Below, piece after piece: positions 8,535 to 18,137 of a stretch of DNA of 64,000 bases. Position 1 is the first letter of the stretch. Each line of letters begins with the position of its first letter. The DNA comes from M30B66 sp040882555 (GTDB taxonomy: Bacteria; Bacteroidota; Bacteroidia; M30B66): positions 37,359-101,358 of the forward strand of contig JBBEBC010000092.1 of assembly GCA_040882555.1 (NCBI GenBank), written 5' to 3'. The translations under genes were made by a program, and so were the position numbers. Under the pieces are notes generated by a model. It was not told the DNA's origin. It made no database searches and saw only the letters and a list, made by a program, of their open reading frames with translations.

Positions 8535-9010
8535 ATGAAGCTAAAAGCATCCTATGCCCGATTTTTGATAATTCTCTATCCTCCATTTTTGGTGAACAGA
8601 ATTATTGTCAAAAATGTGAGTGACGATTATTCATTAGATACGTGTTAAAATTAAAGAATCATTCCTCGACAGAAATTTTGAGGGTTCCATTTTCGACAGA
8701 ACAATATTTAGTGCGGCAGATCCATTTATTGCCTTAATGTATTGTCAAATACTTAAAAGGGAAGGCTACAATTGCTAAGCATGGCTGAGTCGGCAAAGAT
8801 TAGTTATTTGAAGCCTGCTAAATCTTCCCTTGAAATATATTATTTAAGATTAATGAAGCCTATATCCAAGAAGCCATTTATGCAATCATGACGAATGGAA
8901 AACACGAAAAGCCACATATTTTTAAAATAAAGGACAACTCTGGAGTTGTATGTGCTGTTTTTGAAAACAACATTTTCTTAAGGTATCAAAATAAAAAAGG
9001 CAGTGATTAA
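8535..9010 (+). pseudogene. Decayed DUF4442 (hotdog thioesterase-like) gene with three frameshifts
   Basis: Joining overlapping frames rebuilds one protein of about 157 residues. Frame A, from the ATG at 8535 to a stop at 8646, encodes MKLKASYARFLIILYPP and onward. Frame B (about 8638-8778) encodes IRVKIKESFLDRNFEGSIF then TIFSAADPFIALMY. Frame C (about 8779-8857) encodes AESAKISYLKPAKSSLEIYY. Frame D (8858-9010) encodes EAIYAIMTNGKHEKPHIFKI and then an FLRYQNKK end. The GSIF, AADPF, SAKI-LKPA order and the length fit DUF4442 hotdog-fold proteins as I know them. Three shifts in 476 bp argue for genuine decay, though sequencing error cannot be excluded. The 3' end overlaps the terminator of the opposing operon. 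The 118 bp before 8535 hold nothing recognised. Confidence 0.72.
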
Positions 9011-9020
9011 AACCACTGCC
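8999..9020 (-). terminator. Rho-independent terminator of the starch operon
   Basis: On the minus strand, GGCAGTG and CACTGCC form a 7 bp stem with an 8-base loop, followed by a run of six T (8998-8993). It lies 23 bp beyond the stop of the last gene of the amylase-susCD operon and ends that transcript. Confidence 0.85.
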
Positions 9021-9042
9021 TTCATAATGTTGTCTTTATCTA

Positions 9043-9921
9043 TTAGTCGTTCCAGCAAGCCATATCTACAATATAGTCATCGTCTACTCTGTCGGCCCCG
9101 CTAAGGAAATTCTTTTTCATAACAATGGCTTTTACCTTATCAATTTTTTGTCCAGGTTGAAGATTAAAATAAACTTCTGGAATCATTATAATTTCAAAAA
9201 TCCCAGGTTCAATAAGCTTCATTTGTAAGTCAGGATTGTTACCAACTTGGAAAAACCCACTAGGCGTAATTGTAGAACCGTCAGTTAAAGTTACCTCTAA
9301 AAAAACATAGCACTGATCAGCTTCAAGATTTTGCATTGAAACTTTATCTTCTCTGTAGTTATCATAAACAATTCTGAAAATATCATCCTGCAACGGAGAA
9401 GACGGGAAGCCATAGACCACTGTTCTTGCAACGTTAGGCGGATTAATTTCTAAAGTCAGGTCTTCTGATTTAATATCAGGATCTCCATATCCACCTCCGT
9501 CTTTTGGTTTTATAAGGAAGAAGATATCTTCTCCATATACAGTGGCAGCATCAACCTCATAAAACTCTGTAGGTATCATTGTATAACTGTAAACCAAATC
9601 AGATTCCATTGTCATTTTTAGTAATTCATTACTGTTTTTCCAAGCTTGAGCACCTTCTCCGTTTGCTTTTGGAGAACCAGCTGGAAATTCAAAAGGTTTC
9701 CAAGTCCAGATGTACATATCAAGCCCGTCGTTAGCCGCTTGCAACAGTAATTGGGTATGCTCTAAAGTCTGATCTAAAAGACCAAGATTTACAATAATCT
9801 TGACTTCTGTAGTTGGGTCGGTGTATTCAGTTGGCTCAGAAGTAACAGCCTGCCCAAATGTTAGATTTGTACTTACTAGTAAAAATCCAATAATTGAAAA
9901 TATTTTAGTGAATGTCTTCAT
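9043..9921 (-). CDS. Secreted protein of the starch locus, function unknown
   Basis: This 292-residue protein has a signal peptide (about residues 1-23, ending near FGQA) and no lipobox cysteine. The mature part is predicted mostly beta, with Trp/Tyr-rich segments such as GLDMYIWTWKPFEF that could suit carbohydrate contact. It is the last gene of the amylase-susC-susD operon, two bases after the preceding lipoprotein gene, and is followed by a strong terminator. By position it resembles SusE/SusF-like accessory starch-binding proteins. I could not place it in a named family from sequence alone; DUF4961-type proteins are a possibility. Export is well supported; starch binding is inference from context. 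Confidence 0.75.
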   Translation of the reverse strand: MKTFTKIFSIIGFLLVSTNLTFGQAVTSEPTEYTDPTTEVKIIVNLGLLDQTLEHTQLLLQAANDGLDMYIWTWKPFEFPAGSPKANGEGAQAWKNSNELLKMTMESDLVYSYTMIPTEFYEVDAATVYGEDIFFLIKPKDGGGYGDPDIKSEDLTLEINPPNVARTVVYGFPSSPLQDDIFRIVYDNYREDKVSMQNLEADQCYVFLEVTLTDGSTITPSGFFQVGNNPDLQMKLIEPGIFEIIMIPEVYFNLQPGQKIDKVKAIVMKKNFLSGADRVDDDYIVDMACWND

Positions 9922-9923
9922 GA

Positions 9924-10427
9924 TCAGTTAAGTCTTTTAAAATTGTATTCATATCTGATGTAAGCAGTTCCGCAACTATCTGTTCTTGTTACATCAAACC
10001 CAAAGTAGCGATCAATTTCACGAGGCATATTTCTAATTGGAGTGATAATAGTATCGTTTGCTTCAGTAATAAAAGTTAGCTGAGTCGGGAAAGGAATGGT
10101 ATCGAATCTCCATGTTCCTCCTGTTGCAAATGTTCTTGGAAGCACTCCAAGCTGAGGGACAGCATACACGTTATTTTCTTGATCAAAGCGAAGCTGCATT
10201 TTGCGCGAAGGGTCAGAATTGAAGTAAGATGAAATATCTTTTGATTCAGGAATAGGTTGAGTTAAATCTACTTGCTTAACACTTTCTATTTCCCAAGAAC
10301 CATAAATACCTTCTCCTGCTGCGTATGCTGGACCAATGTCTTCAACCTCAGGCTTGCAGCTGCTCACTACTGAAATAACAGCAATTAGCATTATCCAAAT
10401 TATATGTTTCATAGTTTTCATATTCAA
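9924..10427 (-). CDS. Small lipoprotein of the starch locus (DUF5004-like)
   Basis: This 167-residue protein has a signal sequence and a lipobox VSSC with Cys24 as the lipidation site. The mature domain contains GIYGSWEIESVKQVD and MQLRFDQEN, then ATGGTWRFDT, a lipocalin-like strand pattern typical of the small DUF5004-type lipoproteins found beside SusC/SusD pairs. Start choice is ambiguous among Met1, Met3 and Met6, all before the signal helix. It lies 13 bp after susD and two bases before the next gene, within one operon. A role in holding or presenting starch oligosaccharides at the surface is inferred only from location. Confidence 0.72.
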   Translation of the reverse strand: MNMKTMKHIIWIMLIAVISVVSSCKPEVEDIGPAYAAGEGIYGSWEIESVKQVDLTQPIPESKDISSYFNSDPSRKMQLRFDQENNVYAVPQLGVLPRTFATGGTWRFDTIPFPTQLTFITEANDTIITPIRNMPREIDRYFGFDVTRTDSCGTAYIRYEYNFKRLN

Positions 10428-10440
10428 TTTTCTTACTCAA

Positions 10441-11820
10441 TTAGTTACAACCTCCGGTTGGATTTAATATAAAGCCAACTACCGTATTTTCTTGACCTGG
10501 AAATTGGAGAACCATTCCTGCACAATCCCAGGGCGCGCCCCTTGAAAATGATGGTTGACCAAGAACGCCAAAGCGTTTAATTTGAGCTGACCTATCACCT
10601 TCAAAACAAAGCTCTTTTCTTCTTTCAATTCTAATTGCCTCAAGAAGATCTGGACCTGTTACAATCAGTGAACCTAATCCCGCTCTGTTGCGAATATCAT
10701 TTAAATCATTTTGAGCTGTTAAAACATCTGTTCCAAGAGCTGCTAACGCTTCAGCACTAGTAAGTTTCATTTCTGTTAAATGCAACAGAGGTATCCACAT
10801 AAATGTTCTATCAAAGCGTGCAACCCCAAAGGTAGAGTTACCACCAACCACAATTTCTCTTACCCATTGCTTCCCTCTCAGGTCATTTGTATCTGAGGTT
10901 AAAAGAGAGTAAAACCCTGCATTCGTTCTCATGGTAGGGTTCGCGTTATTATCAGATCTATAATTGTAGAAAACACCTCCACGATCATCAGTAACTCCTC
11001 CTTGATTATAACTTACAGTAGCAAATATTTGTTCTGAGTTTGGACCTGCAGTGAATCGGTTCAAACTATCTAGAAGGGCAAAACGATTGCTGTTTATTAC
11101 TTCTCCAGCCAATTGAGCAGACTGTGAATAATCGTTTAAATCAAGAAATATTCTAGCCTTTAAAGCTTTAGCTGCCCATTTAGTAGCATAAATACCATTC
11201 TCTTCAGGAAGGTTTGCTTCAGCAAAATCAAGATCACCAAGTATTAGATCATAGCATTCAGCAACAGTTGATCGAATACCAACTTCATCCGAAGCTGACA
11301 TTCTCATTACAATTCCTAAATGACTATTGTCTTGTGTAAAACCTGCCGGCTGAGCAAAAAGTCTAAGAATTCCATGGTGAGTGAAGGCACGTAAAAACCG
11401 AGATTCTGCTTCAAGCTGATTTTTCTCAACTTCAGAAATATCAGTGATTTCATCTTTTTTAATAATTAGCTGATTAGCTCGATAAATGGTGATGTAAGCG
11501 TTTCTGTAAACACTACCTAACGTTCCATTGAAAACATCTGTTCTTCTTAAGAATACTTGTAAGTAATCATTCTGACTAACAGGACTATCGTTGTTATCTC
11601 CTAAAAGCTCTCCAAGGTTTTGAACTTGGCCACCATAAGTATTAGCAATAACGTCATAACTTGAAATAAGAAGTCTTTGCAAATCCTCTTTGTTTTTAAC
11701 AGCATCATTTGCGAGGAATTGAGAGGCCGTTGGTTCTGGTTGCTTATCTAGGAAGTCTTCCGAACACGAAGTAAACGTTATGGAAGCTATGATAAGACTG
11801 AAAAATATTTTGAATTTCAT
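10441..11820 (-). CDS. SusD/RagB-family outer-membrane nutrient-binding lipoprotein
   Basis: SusD-like proteins cap the SusC barrel and bind glycans before import. From the ATG at 11820 the protein has 459 residues with a signal peptide and lipobox FTSC (Cys19), followed by SEDFLDKQPEP, the usual N-terminal SusD signature. TPR-like helical blocks follow: RFLRAFTHHGILRLFAQPAG, AKALKARIFLDLNDY and the C-terminal IRIERRKELCFEGDRSAQIK. An in-frame ATG at 11847 would extend the protein but overlap susC and precede the signal peptide, so it was not used. It follows susC by 13 bp. The amylase in the same operon makes starch or another alpha-glucan the likely ligand. Confidence 0.93.
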   Translation of the reverse strand: MKFKIFFSLIIASITFTSCSEDFLDKQPEPTASQFLANDAVKNKEDLQRLLISSYDVIANTYGGQVQNLGELLGDNNDSPVSQNDYLQVFLRRTDVFNGTLGSVYRNAYITIYRANQLIIKKDEITDISEVEKNQLEAESRFLRAFTHHGILRLFAQPAGFTQDNSHLGIVMRMSASDEVGIRSTVAECYDLILGDLDFAEANLPEENGIYATKWAAKALKARIFLDLNDYSQSAQLAGEVINSNRFALLDSLNRFTAGPNSEQIFATVSYNQGGVTDDRGGVFYNYRSDNNANPTMRTNAGFYSLLTSDTNDLRGKQWVREIVVGGNSTFGVARFDRTFMWIPLLHLTEMKLTSAEALAALGTDVLTAQNDLNDIRNRAGLGSLIVTGPDLLEAIRIERRKELCFEGDRSAQIKRFGVLGQPSFSRGAPWDCAGMVLQFPGQENTVVGFILNPTGGCN

Positions 11821-11833
11821 GGTTTTCAATTTT

Positions 11834-14800
11834 TTAGAATCCAACATTTAAACTAAAAGTAAATGACTTCTGCTGAGGCGCAGTTAAATAGGTAATATTT
11901 GGACTCATATTCCTGTCAGTCGCATTTTCAAAATCTCTTGAGATTTCAGGATCTAAACCAATAAAATTTGTTAAAGTGATCAGGTTATTAGCTGCTATAG
12001 AGATTCTCGCGGTCCCTAATTTCACCTTCTTAAGGAATGAATCAGGTAGATTGTAACCAATAGATAAGTTTCTTAAACGAGCGTAAGTACCATCATGAAG
12101 CCAAAGGTCTGTATTGATCCAAGGAGTTCCAGAACCGTGATTTTCAGGAGTAGTAGTTAAAATTGGATAAGTGGCATCATCACCAGGTTGTTGCCATCTG
12201 TCGAACTGATCTGTTCTATGATTCCAACCATCCTGGTCAAAAGTTCCTAGCTGACGCTTTGAAGAAGAATCATAAATATCTCCCCCAATAACGAATACCC
12301 AGAACATGGAAAGGTCGAATCTTCCGAAACGGAAATCATTTCTAATTCCTCCCATTGCATCAGGTAGAATTGCTCCTGTTGAAACGCGATTATCTACGCT
12401 CCATTCATAAGTTTCATTTCCTTGCTTATCAAGATATACAGGACGCCCTGTTTCAGCTTCAACATGACTAAAGCGAACTAGATAATTATTTCCAACTGGC
12501 TGGCCAATAATCAAACGAGTGTCGTTTGTGCCTCCGCTAATTGCCTCTTCAGTATAGTTTCCGAGACTTGTAACTTGATTATTATTACGAGCAATGTTGA
12601 AATCAACTGACCACTTGAATTTCCGATCAATGATATTAGCCTTGATAGCAAATTCAAAACCTTCATTTCTAATTCCACCTACATTAGCCCATGCAGATCC
12701 GAATCCTGAATTGAATTGAGTTGCGACATTAAGAAGTACATCATTTGTTTGTTTGCGGTAATATGCCATTTCACCAGTAATTCTATCGTTGAAAAGGCCA
12801 TATTCAACAGCTAAGTCAAAAGTTGTTGATGTTTCCCATCTCAAATTTGGGTTGGCAGGTCGATCTGCATTAGGGAAAATAATTGTTTCTCCGTTATATG
12901 CATTATTTACCTGACCAAAGAAAGCGTACTGTGCGTAAGGATCAATGTTTGAATTTCCGTTTCTTCCTATACTTGACTTAAGCTTAAGAAATGAAACGCC
13001 CTTTTTATCTTTTAAGAAAGACTCTTCAGTAATAATCCATGCAGCTGAGGCAGATGGGAAGAAGCCATATTTATTATTACGACCAAATCTGCTTGAACCA
13101 TCTCTACGGCCAACTAGCTCAACATAATATTTGCCATTATAATTGTAATTAACTCTTCCAAAGTGAGAAAGAAAATTCCATTCAGTAAATCGCTGATTTC
13201 CATCATTTATAACTTCCGCATTGTTCTCATCTAAGAAACCTGTTGCAACTTGATTCAAACTTTGGTTTGGGAAAAAGGTGGTTCTTGAATCCTGATATTC
13301 AACACCTGCCATAAAAGCTAAATTGTGCTTCTCTTTGATCGTTTTAAGATAGTTGGCAACAGCATTCAAGTTGTAATTAAAAACATCTAGGCTTTGACGA
13401 TATGCATTACTGAAGTTTGGATTGTTTTGATCGTATCCTGTTTTTTGATATTCATTATTTCTCCAAAACATATAATCTATTGATCCTGTTCCAGTAATTA
13501 TAAGGTCTTTTAATGGCTTAAATTCTAAACTCAGATTATTGATAGACCTGTTTTCGTTCGATTGAATTGTTCTTAATTCTCTCGCCGCAACTGGGTTTCT
13601 ATTGATATCGTTACTTGGAAAGAAGTAATCTCCTGCTTTATTAATTACATTTCCATCATCATCAAGAACATCTTTTTGATGGAAAATAGGATAGATCGGC
13701 AAAGCCTGAGACATTGCGGCACCTAAACCACCGGCAAATCCTTGTGGAAGACGATTGTTTATTCCTTGAGAAAGTGAACTAGATAAGGAAACTTTAGCCC
13801 ACTTTGTTGGCATATAATCACCATTTAGTCTTCCAGAAGTTCTCTCATAGGAGTTTCCAATCATATAAGATTGGTCATTTTGACGAGAGAAACCTCCATA
13901 TACATTATGTTTTTTGCCTGCATGTGAAACACCCAAATCATAATTCTGCTGGTATCCAACACCAATAACTTCATCGACCCAGTCGGTGTCAGTATTATTT
14001 GCATCTTCCCAAGAAATATTTCCTGGTAGAACAGGAACGCCTAATCGGCCATCATTAACCCAAGCCTCTTCGTACATTTGAAGGTATTGCTTAGAGTTCA
14101 TCATATTTGGCCTTGCCGTTGGAGTTGAAATACCCTGACGGGTTGAAAAGTCAACATGGAAGCCTTTATTTTTTCCTCTTTTTGTAGTAATTAGGATTAC
14201 TCCATTAGACCCTCTGGAACCATAAATACCAGTAGCTGCAGCATCTTTTAATACTTCAACCGACTCGATATCATTTGGATTAATAGATGCAAGGGGATTA
14301 TTATTCATACCCTGGCTATTACCGTTCAAGAAATAATCCTGAGTTATAGGAATACCATCAATTACATAGAGAGGATCTCCTCCTGCAGAAACTGAAGCAA
14401 CTCCACGAATTCTAACAGTTGAGGCGCTACCCGCAGCTCCAGAACCAGTAATTACCTGAAGTCCTGAGGCCTTTCCCTGCAGCCCGTTCTCAAAACTAGG
14501 AGTAGGAACTTCCATTAGTTCCTTGCCATCTAACTTAACGATTGAGCCCGAAACATCTCGACGACGTTGAACGCCATATCCAACAACTACTAATTCATCC
14601 ATTAAATTAGCATTGGCAGCCATGTTGATGTTTTGAACAAGGGTTTGACCTTCAGCTAAATTGACAGTTTTAACTTGTTTCTCATATCCGACAAACGAAA
14701 ACTCTAGAGTTACTTTACCAGGTGTGAGGTTGCTAAGTGTGAATTGACCGTCGAGATCGGTTGTGGTTCCGAGTGTTGTGCCGCTTACACGAACGGCAGC

Positions 14801-14914
14801 ACCAATCATGGTTTCCTTGTTCTCGTCAAGCACAACTCCTTTTATGGTTTGCGCAATTCCTTCGAAATGAAGGAAACAGAAGAACAGAAAAGATAATTTT
14901 AAAAGTTTATTCAT
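11834..14914 (-). CDS. SusC/RagA-family TonB-linked outer-membrane transporter
   Basis: This is the TonB-dependent importer partner of SusD, 1026 residues. It has a signal peptide (about 1-21, ending FEGIAQ) and a CarboxypepD_reg-like domain (about 22-105, with IKGVVLDENKETMIGAAVRV). The SusC junction motif MDELVVVGYGVQRRRDVSGS comes next, then the plug domain with LYVIDGIPI and SIEVLKDAAATGIYGSRGSNG-type sequence (quoted in part), and a beta-barrel ending in an aromatic residue (SLNVGF). It is preceded 18 bp upstream by the GH13 amylase and followed by susD. It imports oligosaccharides, probably maltodextrins, into the periplasm with energy from TonB-ExbBD, which is not in this window. Confidence 0.95.
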   Translation of the reverse strand: MNKLLKLSFLFFCFLHFEGIAQTIKGVVLDENKETMIGAAVRVSGTTLGTTTDLDGQFTLSNLTPGKVTLEFSFVGYEKQVKTVNLAEGQTLVQNINMAANANLMDELVVVGYGVQRRRDVSGSIVKLDGKELMEVPTPSFENGLQGKASGLQVITGSGAAGSASTVRIRGVASVSAGGDPLYVIDGIPITQDYFLNGNSQGMNNNPLASINPNDIESVEVLKDAAATGIYGSRGSNGVILITTKRGKNKGFHVDFSTRQGISTPTARPNMMNSKQYLQMYEEAWVNDGRLGVPVLPGNISWEDANNTDTDWVDEVIGVGYQQNYDLGVSHAGKKHNVYGGFSRQNDQSYMIGNSYERTSGRLNGDYMPTKWAKVSLSSSLSQGINNRLPQGFAGGLGAAMSQALPIYPIFHQKDVLDDDGNVINKAGDYFFPSNDINRNPVAARELRTIQSNENRSINNLSLEFKPLKDLIITGTGSIDYMFWRNNEYQKTGYDQNNPNFSNAYRQSLDVFNYNLNAVANYLKTIKEKHNLAFMAGVEYQDSRTTFFPNQSLNQVATGFLDENNAEVINDGNQRFTEWNFLSHFGRVNYNYNGKYYVELVGRRDGSSRFGRNNKYGFFPSASAAWIITEESFLKDKKGVSFLKLKSSIGRNGNSNIDPYAQYAFFGQVNNAYNGETIIFPNADRPANPNLRWETSTTFDLAVEYGLFNDRITGEMAYYRKQTNDVLLNVATQFNSGFGSAWANVGGIRNEGFEFAIKANIIDRKFKWSVDFNIARNNNQVTSLGNYTEEAISGGTNDTRLIIGQPVGNNYLVRFSHVEAETGRPVYLDKQGNETYEWSVDNRVSTGAILPDAMGGIRNDFRFGRFDLSMFWVFVIGGDIYDSSSKRQLGTFDQDGWNHRTDQFDRWQQPGDDATYPILTTTPENHGSGTPWINTDLWLHDGTYARLRNLSIGYNLPDSFLKKVKLGTARISIAANNLITLTNFIGLDPEISRDFENATDRNMSPNITYLTAPQQKSFTFSLNVGF

Positions 14915-14932
14915 GGAATTTATCGTTTCGGT

Positions 14933-17806
14933 TTATTGCTTGATTATTTTGCCAGAATATAGTTTTCCTTCAATGCTAAGGGTGTAGATATATATCCCCG
15001 GCGTTAAAGCCGAAGTATCTAAAGAAAACTTATTTCCACTGCCATTATTAAGTGATATATTCGAAATAACAACTCTTCCAGTTATATCTGAAAGTTGAAT
15101 AACATCTCCTGATTTAGGTGTTTCAGGAAGTTTAAAAGTCACGTTATTCAATACAGGATTTGGATAAACAATGATTGCCTCTGTAAATGATTGATTTAAA
15201 TCATCTTCGTTATTTGTTGTTATAATTTCGTAGTTGTTAGTCGGCGGGACAATTCTTCTATCTGTGTAAACATGGTATTCTCCGGGGCCATAATTAAAGG
15301 CATTGCCTGGATTACTAACATCTAAAGAATCATTGTTTAAGTAATCGTACCAAATACCCCCGAATGGAAAGCCCGGATTCATTTCCTGTCCAACAACATC
15401 AAAATTACCCACAATTACACAATTGAAGTCATTATTCGTAAAGCGAACAACTTTTTCATATCCTCCAAGGTCCATAAAAACGCCAAGATCTCTTAGAGAA
15501 GGTTGTGTTTTCTTCAGATAAATAAGCTTTCTATAGACTTCAAATAAATCTTTTCTATTAGAATTATTGTAGTATTCCCATCGAACGGGTTTATTACTCG
15601 TTCTGCAATCTTCGTTAATTGTTCCATTCCCGCAATCGTTGATAGAAACATCATAACCTAATTCACCAAATTGCCACATCATTTTGGGGCCTGGAAGAAC
15701 TATAAAAAATGAAGCTGCAGCTTCCATCCTATCGAGAGCTGTATTCAAGTTTTTTGTATCATATCCACCCGAGGCATTACCAAAATTAATGTTCTTATAC
15801 ATTAATCTTTCTTCGTCATGACTTTCCATGAATGTTTGAAGACCATAATTGCCCCAGCCTCTCGCTTGAGGTGTTGTATTAAAAAGGTTTTGATTATTGG
15901 GCCATCCCATTGCAGCTTCGCTGTATGGTGTTCCTCCGTATCCCCAAAGCATTGCTCCATCATTTGCATAAACTATTTCTTCATCCCAAGCTCCAAAATG
16001 TTCGAAAATAATGAAGTTTGAAGGGTCTGTTTGGCGTATTGAAGCAGCATAATCAAGGAGAATATTTACTCTTCCTTGATCGTAATTACTCCAACCTCCG
16101 ACATCTTGTCCGGAATTAGTTTGAGTAAAACCTTTGCTTAGGTCAAATCTGTACCCATCAATCCTAAATTCATCAATCCAATGCTTTAAATGCTTTTTAA
16201 CAAAAAACTTAGTTGCAGGGCTTTCATGGTTCATATCGTAACCCACGTTAAAAGGGTGACGTGCTGTTTGGTTAAGCCATGGACTGTTTCCTGCTGGTTG
16301 ACCAAGTTCATTATTGAAATACATTTGAGACAGAGGTGAAGAGCCCCAAACGTGATTAAATACAACGTCAGATATAACAGCTATTCCACGTGCATGACAA
16401 CTATCAACTAATCTTTTAAGTTCATTTTTTGGACCGTAGTATTTATCCACAGCACTGCAAAAGCTTGGAGCATATCCCCAACTTTCATTTCCATCGAATT
16501 CAGCAACTGGCATAAGTTCGATAGCATTAACACCGAGTGTTGCAATGTATGGTAGCTTTTCAATAACCGCAGCAAAAGTTCTGTCTTCTGTAAAATCTCT
16601 TACTAACATTTCATATATCACGAGGTCCTCTTTTGGAGGCTTTGAATAAGTGTACGAGTTGTCCCAGACATATGCCTCTGGGCGAGTTTGTAAAACGCCA
16701 ACTATGCCTTCTGTTATGCCAGAAGGATATTCTATAAGATTCGGATATGTTGATTCATTAATCCAAGGGTCATTCCAAGGGTCAAGTACTTTTTCGCAAT
16801 ATGGGTCAGCTACGCGAATTCCTTCCCAATCGATATAATACTGGAAGCGATATTCCCTGTTAGGGTCAAGATTTGGAATTTCAATCCAAAAATATTGCCC
16901 GTCAGGTGTCTTATTCATTTTAAATTCAGGGAGGAAAGACCAGTTATTGAAGTCGCCCAAGACATAAATAAAACCTTTAAATGGAGCTCGAAGCTGTAAG
17001 TAGGCAGTTGTTTCATTTGGATAAATGATACCTTCGCTTCCATATGATGGAACTGCAGCAGTTGTAGGAGCGGAGTGTCTATTTAAATAAATTGTATCTC
17101 TAACAGTGCCGCTTCCAATAGCTTCAAAAATAAGCGTATGCAATCCTGGAGTTAAATCATCGCTATTGAGCATGTAATTTAGAGAAGTTGAAGCTGCTTC
17201 AGAGCCAACAACGATGTCATCTAAAGTAAATTCTAAAGCTGCAGCTGCGGATGACTGCCCTGTGAACGTAATGCTTTCTCCTGTGTTCAAAAGCAAACTG
17301 TTTTGAGGATGTGAAGTGATGGAAGCAGAGAAGCCACTTGTTGCAAGATCAACGAAAATATCTCCGTTAGTTGCCGTTTTTCCTTCGAGAGTTCCTGCTG
17401 CATTTCTGAACACCATGCACAATTTTGTGATGGATGCTCCGGAGGGGATGGATGCATTTGCGTTATTATTGTTGGCATACCAATCTCTTATGCTTCCTGG
17501 TATTTGAAGGGTATATTGATTGCTCGTTCCAACTCGAGTCATTAAAACTCGGTTATCAACCGTTGCCCAATCGCCAACAACAAACTGCCAGTTTACGCCA
17601 TCCACGGTGATACCGGTATGAGCAAATATGTTCGTTCCGTCAGGCAGGTCAGCCAATTGAGCATTTCCCTGATCAGCGTTGAAGGTAATAGTTACTGCAT
17701 CATTTGATGTTGGAAATGGTGGATCTAGGGTAACGATGGCCTGGGAAAACCCAGCGACCCAAAAAATTGAAAATAGAATCGATAGAAATAGATGGTTTTT
17801 TTTCAT
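14933..17806 (-). CDS. Secreted GH13 alpha-amylase with T9SS sorting domain
   Basis: This is a large extracellular alpha-glucan hydrolase, 957 residues from the ATG at 17806. An upstream in-frame start would put 29 residues before the signal peptide and is unlikely. After the signal peptide come an N-terminal beta domain, an E-set/CBM48-like module with VLGDFNNW, then the GH13 barrel. Region I is DVVFNHVWG (near residue 480), region II GYRFDLSKGF (nucleophile Asp about 555), region III IIFEHFG (acid/base Glu about 602) and region IV ESHDEERL (Asp about 664). The C-terminus carries a type A T9SS signal (IVYPNPV..., TPGIYIYTL, KIIKQ). It is first in the operon with susC and susD, so it probably supplies maltodextrins for SusC import. 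Confidence 0.93.
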   Translation of the reverse strand: MKKNHLFLSILFSIFWVAGFSQAIVTLDPPFPTSNDAVTITFNADQGNAQLADLPDGTNIFAHTGITVDGVNWQFVVGDWATVDNRVLMTRVGTSNQYTLQIPGSIRDWYANNNNANASIPSGASITKLCMVFRNAAGTLEGKTATNGDIFVDLATSGFSASITSHPQNSLLLNTGESITFTGQSSAAAALEFTLDDIVVGSEAASTSLNYMLNSDDLTPGLHTLIFEAIGSGTVRDTIYLNRHSAPTTAAVPSYGSEGIIYPNETTAYLQLRAPFKGFIYVLGDFNNWSFLPEFKMNKTPDGQYFWIEIPNLDPNREYRFQYYIDWEGIRVADPYCEKVLDPWNDPWINESTYPNLIEYPSGITEGIVGVLQTRPEAYVWDNSYTYSKPPKEDLVIYEMLVRDFTEDRTFAAVIEKLPYIATLGVNAIELMPVAEFDGNESWGYAPSFCSAVDKYYGPKNELKRLVDSCHARGIAVISDVVFNHVWGSSPLSQMYFNNELGQPAGNSPWLNQTARHPFNVGYDMNHESPATKFFVKKHLKHWIDEFRIDGYRFDLSKGFTQTNSGQDVGGWSNYDQGRVNILLDYAASIRQTDPSNFIIFEHFGAWDEEIVYANDGAMLWGYGGTPYSEAAMGWPNNQNLFNTTPQARGWGNYGLQTFMESHDEERLMYKNINFGNASGGYDTKNLNTALDRMEAAASFFIVLPGPKMMWQFGELGYDVSINDCGNGTINEDCRTSNKPVRWEYYNNSNRKDLFEVYRKLIYLKKTQPSLRDLGVFMDLGGYEKVVRFTNNDFNCVIVGNFDVVGQEMNPGFPFGGIWYDYLNNDSLDVSNPGNAFNYGPGEYHVYTDRRIVPPTNNYEIITTNNEDDLNQSFTEAIIVYPNPVLNNVTFKLPETPKSGDVIQLSDITGRVVISNISLNNGSGNKFSLDTSALTPGIYIYTLSIEGKLYSGKIIKQ

Positions 17807-18137
17807 AGTTATTGCAACTTCACATGGTTCGAGCATCGAAGGTACTAAGTTAAGTGTAAAATTAACACTAATAGATATTAAGTGATTGCCCAATTATGTA
17901 TTAAGTTATTGATAGACAGATAAATAAAATTAACAAAAAGATGTAACGTTTGTTAATAACATTACGTCATTCAAACACGGCTCATTCGTTATTAACTAAA
18001 TAAAGTTAATTTCTTAATTTAAATTTAAAAAATTGATATTTAGATAGTTAAGTGTTCATAGCGTTTCTTTGACACTTTTACTTCGGTACAAGTTTTAAGG
18101 ATTTCTTAACTTCGGCCTTCGAAACAAATCTAATAAC
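17807..18137. other. Divergent promoter region of the starch locus
   Basis: This 331 bp AT-rich region lies between the divergent amylase operon and the plus-strand starch-binding-like gene. It must hold both promoters. I saw no convincing full promoter, no clear operator palindrome and no coding sequence. No SusR-type or LacI-type regulator gene is present in the window. Confidence 0.6.

Noticed and set aside
16443..16451. Perfect DnaA-box sequence TTATCCACA
   Set aside because: It is single and inside the amylase coding region, with no cluster of boxes or AT-rich unwinding element nearby, so it is not evidence for an origin.
17807..17893. 29-residue N-terminal extension of the amylase
   Set aside because: It would place non-signal residues before a good signal peptide starting at the ATG at 17806.
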